Source: Deltaproteobacteria bacterium (GTDB taxonomy: Bacteria > Desulfobacterota > Desulfobacteria > Desulfobacterales > ETH-SRB1). Taken from it: a stretch of 8,438 nt of DNA. The number at the start of each line of letters is the position of its first letter. Position 1 is the first letter of the stretch. The position numbers and the translations under genes are program-made. Shown here in pieces: positions 5,312 through 8,438 of this stretch. The stretch lies in assembly GCA_030627475.1 (NCBI GenBank), contig DAOURZ010000041.1, positions 1 to 8,438 of the forward strand. Reading direction: 5' to 3'. The notes beneath the pieces were generated by a model. It did no database searches. It was not told where the DNA came from and was given only the letters and a program-made list of their open reading frames with translations.

Positions 5312-8300
5312 AGTACGAATTTAAATTAACTGAAACTACCTTTGAAACCCCTTTTTTTTCCATGGTAATACCAAACAGCGTGCTGGCGAATTCCATGCTT
5401 TTTTTATTGTGAGTTATCATAATAAGTTGAGATTTTTCTCCTATAATTTTAAGCAAATTATTAAAGCGAAAAACATTGGCTTCATCTAAGGGTGCGTCTA
5501 TTTCATCCATTATACAGAAAGCTGCCGGCTTAATTAGGAATATTGAGAAAATAAAAGCAATTGCGGAAAGAGCTTTTTCTCCTCCTGAAAGAAGGCTCAG
5601 TCTGATCAGCTTTTTCCCTGGAGGATGGATCATGAATTCTACGCCCGTTTCAAGAGGTTTGGCCGGTTCCGTTAAAACAAGTTGTGCCGTACCCCCATCA
5701 AAAAGACGCGGGAAAACCTCATTCAGTTTTTCATTAATCAGATCAAAGGTTTTTATAAATTTTTCCTGCGTGATTCGATTAATCTTTTTTATAACCTTAT
5801 AGAGATCATCAAGAGCCTGAACAAGATCATCACGTTGTTCAGACAAAAAATCAAAGCGTTCTTTCAGTTGTTCATATTCCTTTATAGCACCAAGATTTAC
5901 ATCACTTATATTGGCAATTTTTACCTTAAGTCCGGAAAGTGCTGCTTCCATTTCATTTATTGACATATTTTGCTTTTCAAGCTTATCTTTAAATTCCGGT
6001 CTCAAGTCGGAAAGAGGAATGCGATAGGTTGTTTCCAGGTAATTGGCAAGATTTTCCCGTTTAGTGTGTTTTTGGGACAGTTCTATTTCAAGCAAGCGAA
6101 TTTTCTGCAAGGTTTTTTCATGTTCGTCTTGTATCTTTGTAATAATAGTATCATTTTCTTTAAGGCTGTCGCGAATAGCACGATAATCAGCCTCATTTCT
6201 TTCAAGTTCCTGTTCAAGGTGCATCATATCATTATACATAACTGGAAGATTTTTTTCATATTTCCGGATTTTCTGTTTTGAATTTATTGTGTTTTGATGT
6301 TTTTTATTAATTTCTTCGGAAAGCCGCTTGAACCGGTCTATACCTTCATTTTTAAATTCTTCAAGTCGTTTTAACGTATTATAATTGTTTTCTATGCCGG
6401 TATTGATGACAGTCTGTTTGAGTTTAAGATCCATTCTCCTTTGATTAAAATTTTCTATTTCATCAGATAATGAACTGATTCTTTCTGAAGTTTCTGCGAC
6501 TTTATGCTGTGCAGTTTTAACTTCACTAATTATTTCCGCAAGTTCCTTGTTATACTTGGCCATTTCTTCATCGATATCAATCTCTTCTCCCATGAGATTT
6601 TCCTGCTCAAGGCTTGCTATTTCAAGGTGTTTTTGGGCGTACTTTTCATCTTCGTCTGCTTTATAAAGCCTTTTTTCCGCTTCGAGTTTGTTTTGGATGT
6701 TTTTATTTTTATTTTCTATCAGTTTTTGCAGATTGCTTTCAAAAAGGCGAACTTCAGATTCAAGTTCTTTTTTATTAAGACTTGTGGATTCCAACCTCAT
6801 GGTTATCTCTTCAATCCGGTCTTCAAGTTCGTTCAGCTCCTGTTTTTTTGCAAGAATGCCCGACAAATTATCTTTGCTGCCGCCGATCATAATGCCTTGA
6901 GAGGAAATAATATCGCCGTTTTTTGTAACAATTGTCCGGCAATTGTCATTACTTTCATTTATTTTTACAGCTTCTTCAAGATTGGTGGTAACAATTACAT
7001 TTTCTAATAAAGCTTCTGCAATTTTTTCAAACCCCTGTTTTACTGTAATCTGTTCCAAAAGATATTTTTGTGTATTGGAATTTTCAGAAAGATTATATCC
7101 CGTGTTTTTAATGGATGAAACAGGAATAAATCCACTGCGCCCCGCACCCTTGGCCCGGAGATAATCAATAGCGCCAAGTCCTGTTTTTTGATCCTTAACC
7201 AGTATATACTGTAAGGATTCTCCGAGTGCAGCTTCCACTGCGATTTCAAAAGAAGCCTTTGGTTCGATAATATCTGCCATTAAGCCAAGAATATCATTGT
7301 TTTCTAAAGAACTGTCTGCAAGTTCTTTATTTAAATATTTCTTCATTATGGCCTTGACACCATCTTTATACCATTCAAAGTTGTCGGCCATTTTCTTTAA
7401 AGTATTAAATTTTGATTTCAGCTTATTCTTTTCAAATTCAATTGTCTGGACGAGTTTAACCTGATTGCCGAATTCCTTGCTCTTTTGCTCAAGTTCTTCC
7501 TGTTTGATTTCAATGCGTTCATTCAGATCATCTATTGTCAGTTTTATTTCCTGCAAAAGTTGTTTTGCTTTAATGGAATATTTTTGTGTCTCCTTTAACT
7601 TTTTTTCTGCTCTGACTTCTTCTTCGCTTATTCTTTTTAACCGTCTTGTTATATTCTCCTTGTTGCTTGCCGCATTTTGATAGATGTTTTTGTATCGCGC
7701 TTCTTTAGCAATCAGCTCCATTAGATGTGCTTTATAAGTTTCGAGTTTTTTTGTCAGCTCAGACAATTGATCTCTTGTTTTTTGTGACGCGGATTGTTCT
7801 TGTTCAAGACTTGATTCAACCTCTGTTTTATCGTCCCCAAGTTTTTTATTCTGAGTTTCTATTTGAGTGATCTCGGCGATAATATTTTTGTTTTTCTCTT
7901 CAATTTCCTTTCTTGCAGTTTCAAGTCTTATAGCTTCGCTGGAAAAATTTTCCATCTCTCTGCGAAGATGTTTAAGGTCATTTTCTATTTTATCTATATT
8001 TCGCTGCATTTCAAATTTTTGAGATTTTTGTTCCGAGATTTCCTGTTCTTTTTGCACGAGTTGAAGTTTTATATCTTCAACAGCAGCATCAAGTTTTTTT
8101 ATTTTGGATGTATGCTCTATATCTGTATCATTAAGATCTTTCAGTAAAGACTCGGTTTTGAGGATCCGGTGAGAGTAATCATCAAAATTTGCAAGAGAAA
8201 TCAGGATATCCATCTCCCTTATCTCCTTTTGATAATTCTTGTAAATTTCGGCTTTTTTAACCTGGCGTTGAAGAACAGTCATCTGCTTGTTTACTTCCTC

Positions 8301-8438
8301 AATTATATCATTTATGCGCAGAAGATTCTGGTTTGTAGTTTGAACTTTACTTAGAGCTTCTTTTTTACGGGTTTTATATCTGGTAATTCCTGCGGCCTCC
8401 TCAATAAAAAACCTTCTCTCTTCCGGTCCTGCCTCAGT
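5310..8438 (-). CDS. smc: Chromosome segregation protein SMC, N-terminus missing at window edge
   Basis: SMC is the ATPase core of the bacterial condensin that organises and segregates chromosomes, usually with ScpA and ScpB, which are not in this window. The frame is open through the right edge. The first visible residues, TEAGPEERRFFIEEAAGITR, match the conserved region just before the SMC coiled coil, so the methionine at 8282 is internal. About 1042 residues are visible, and roughly 150 N-terminal residues with Walker A lie outside (an estimate from the usual length near 1190). A long heptad-rich arm is followed by the hinge at about 6873-7295 (ADIIEPKASFEIAVEAALGE, GRSGFIPVSSI, GIMIGGS), then the returning arm and the C-terminal ATPase lobe. 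That lobe has LSGGEKA (5571-5591), Walker B FCIMDEIDAPLDEAN and the MITHNK H-loop. No frameshift or missing motif is seen. The flanking ftsY is coupled downstream. SMC rather than RecN, SbcC or MukB is clear from the hinge and signature motifs. Confidence 0.96.
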   Translation of the reverse strand, partial: TEAGPEERRFFIEEAAGITRYKTRKKEALSKVQTTNQNLLRINDIIEEVNKQMTVLQRQVKKAEIYKNYQKEIREMDILISLANFDDYSHRILKTESLLKDLNDTDIEHTSKIKKLDAAVEDIKLQLVQKEQEISEQKSQKFEMQRNIDKIENDLKHLRREMENFSSEAIRLETARKEIEEKNKNIIAEITQIETQNKKLGDDKTEVESSLEQEQSASQKTRDQLSELTKKLETYKAHLMELIAKEARYKNIYQNAASNKENITRRLKRISEEEVRAEKKLKETQKYSIKAKQLLQEIKLTIDDLNERIEIKQEELEQKSKEFGNQVKLVQTIEFEKNKLKSKFNTLKKMADNFEWYKDGVKAIMKKYLNKELADSSLENNDILGLMADIIEPKASFEIAVEAALGESLQYILVKDQKTGLGAIDYLRAKGAGRSGFIPVSSIKNTGYNLSENSNTQKYLLEQITVKQGFEKIAEALLENVIVTTNLEEAVKINESNDNCRTIVTKNGDIISSQGIMIGGSKDNLSGILAKKQELNELEDRIEEITMRLESTSLNKKELESEVRLFESNLQKLIENKNKNIQNKLEAEKRLYKADEDEKYAQKHLEIASLEQENLMGEEIDIDEEMAKYNKELAEIISEVKTAQHKVAETSERISSLSDEIENFNQRRMDLKLKQTVINTGIENNYNTLKRLEEFKNEGIDRFKRLSEEINKKHQNTINSKQKIRKYEKNLPVMYNDMMHLEQELERNEADYRAIRDSLKENDTIITKIQDEHEKTLQKIRLLEIELSQKHTKRENLANYLETTYRIPLSDLRPEFKDKLEKQNMSINEMEAALSGLKVKIANISDVNLGAIKEYEQLKERFDFLSEQRDDLVQALDDLYKVIKKINRITQEKFIKTFDLINEKLNEVFPRLFDGGTAQLVLTEPAKPLETGVEFMIHPPGKKLIRLSLLSGGEKALSAIAFIFSIFLIKPAAFCIMDEIDAPLDEANVFRFNNLLKIIGEKSQLIMITHNKKSMEFASTLFGITMEKKGVSKVVSVNLNSY

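Noticed and set aside
6504..7007. Plus-strand reading frame of 167 residues, rich in phenylalanine and looking membrane-like, opposite smc
   Set aside because: The sense strand is coiled coil rich in Lys and Glu codons, whose complement naturally reads as Phe/Leu-rich hydrophobic sequence. No ribosome-binding site or family resemblance is seen. The same applies to the other plus-strand frames across 5476-8354.
8280..8282. SMC start at the methionine at 8282
   Set aside because: The 52 codons upstream to the window edge are open and encode conserved SMC sequence (PEERRFFIEEAAGITR), so the gene is truncated by the window, not started here.

Overview
The window looks like a stretch of an AT-rich bacterial chromosome made of housekeeping genes. 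The gene content (RimO, a long-chain prenyl diphosphate synthase, PgsA, acylphosphatase, HU, FtsY and SMC), the adjacent smc-ftsY pair and the FlgT-N-like exported protein are most compatible with a Desulfobacterota (former Deltaproteobacteria) lineage, perhaps Desulfobacterales. That placement is inferred from protein style and gene order only; there is no rRNA or other marker here.

Layout. Positions 1-3718 hold five plus-strand genes with gaps of 20, 74, 22 and 33 nt, so they could form one transcript: the 3' part of rimO, a polyprenyl diphosphate synthase, an unnamed exported protein with a FlgT-N-like N-terminus, pgsA (TTG start) and an acylphosphatase. Next come a 4-copy 9-bp tandem repeat (3749-3784) and an 18-bp perfect inverted repeat (3789-3833) that can serve as a terminator for both strands. 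The remainder is on the minus strand: an HU-family gene (3848-4120) with its own likely promoter in the 191-nt gap upstream, then ftsY (4312-5301), and the long smc gene (5310 to the right edge, 5' end missing). The smc stop codon overlaps the ftsY ribosome-binding site.

How the genes fit together. The plus-strand cluster mixes ribosomal protein modification (RimO), isoprenoid chain synthesis for quinones, acidic phospholipid synthesis (PgsA), a small acyl-phosphate hydrolase and an exported protein of unknown role, so most of its products bear on the cell envelope. The minus-strand genes handle chromosome organisation (SMC, HU) and membrane protein targeting (FtsY). I see no mobile elements, CRISPR arrays, tRNAs, rRNAs, riboswitches or phage genes. 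I did not find a convincing new system. The least explained item is the exported FlgT-N-like protein at 1621-2820, followed by the minisatellite next to the terminator.
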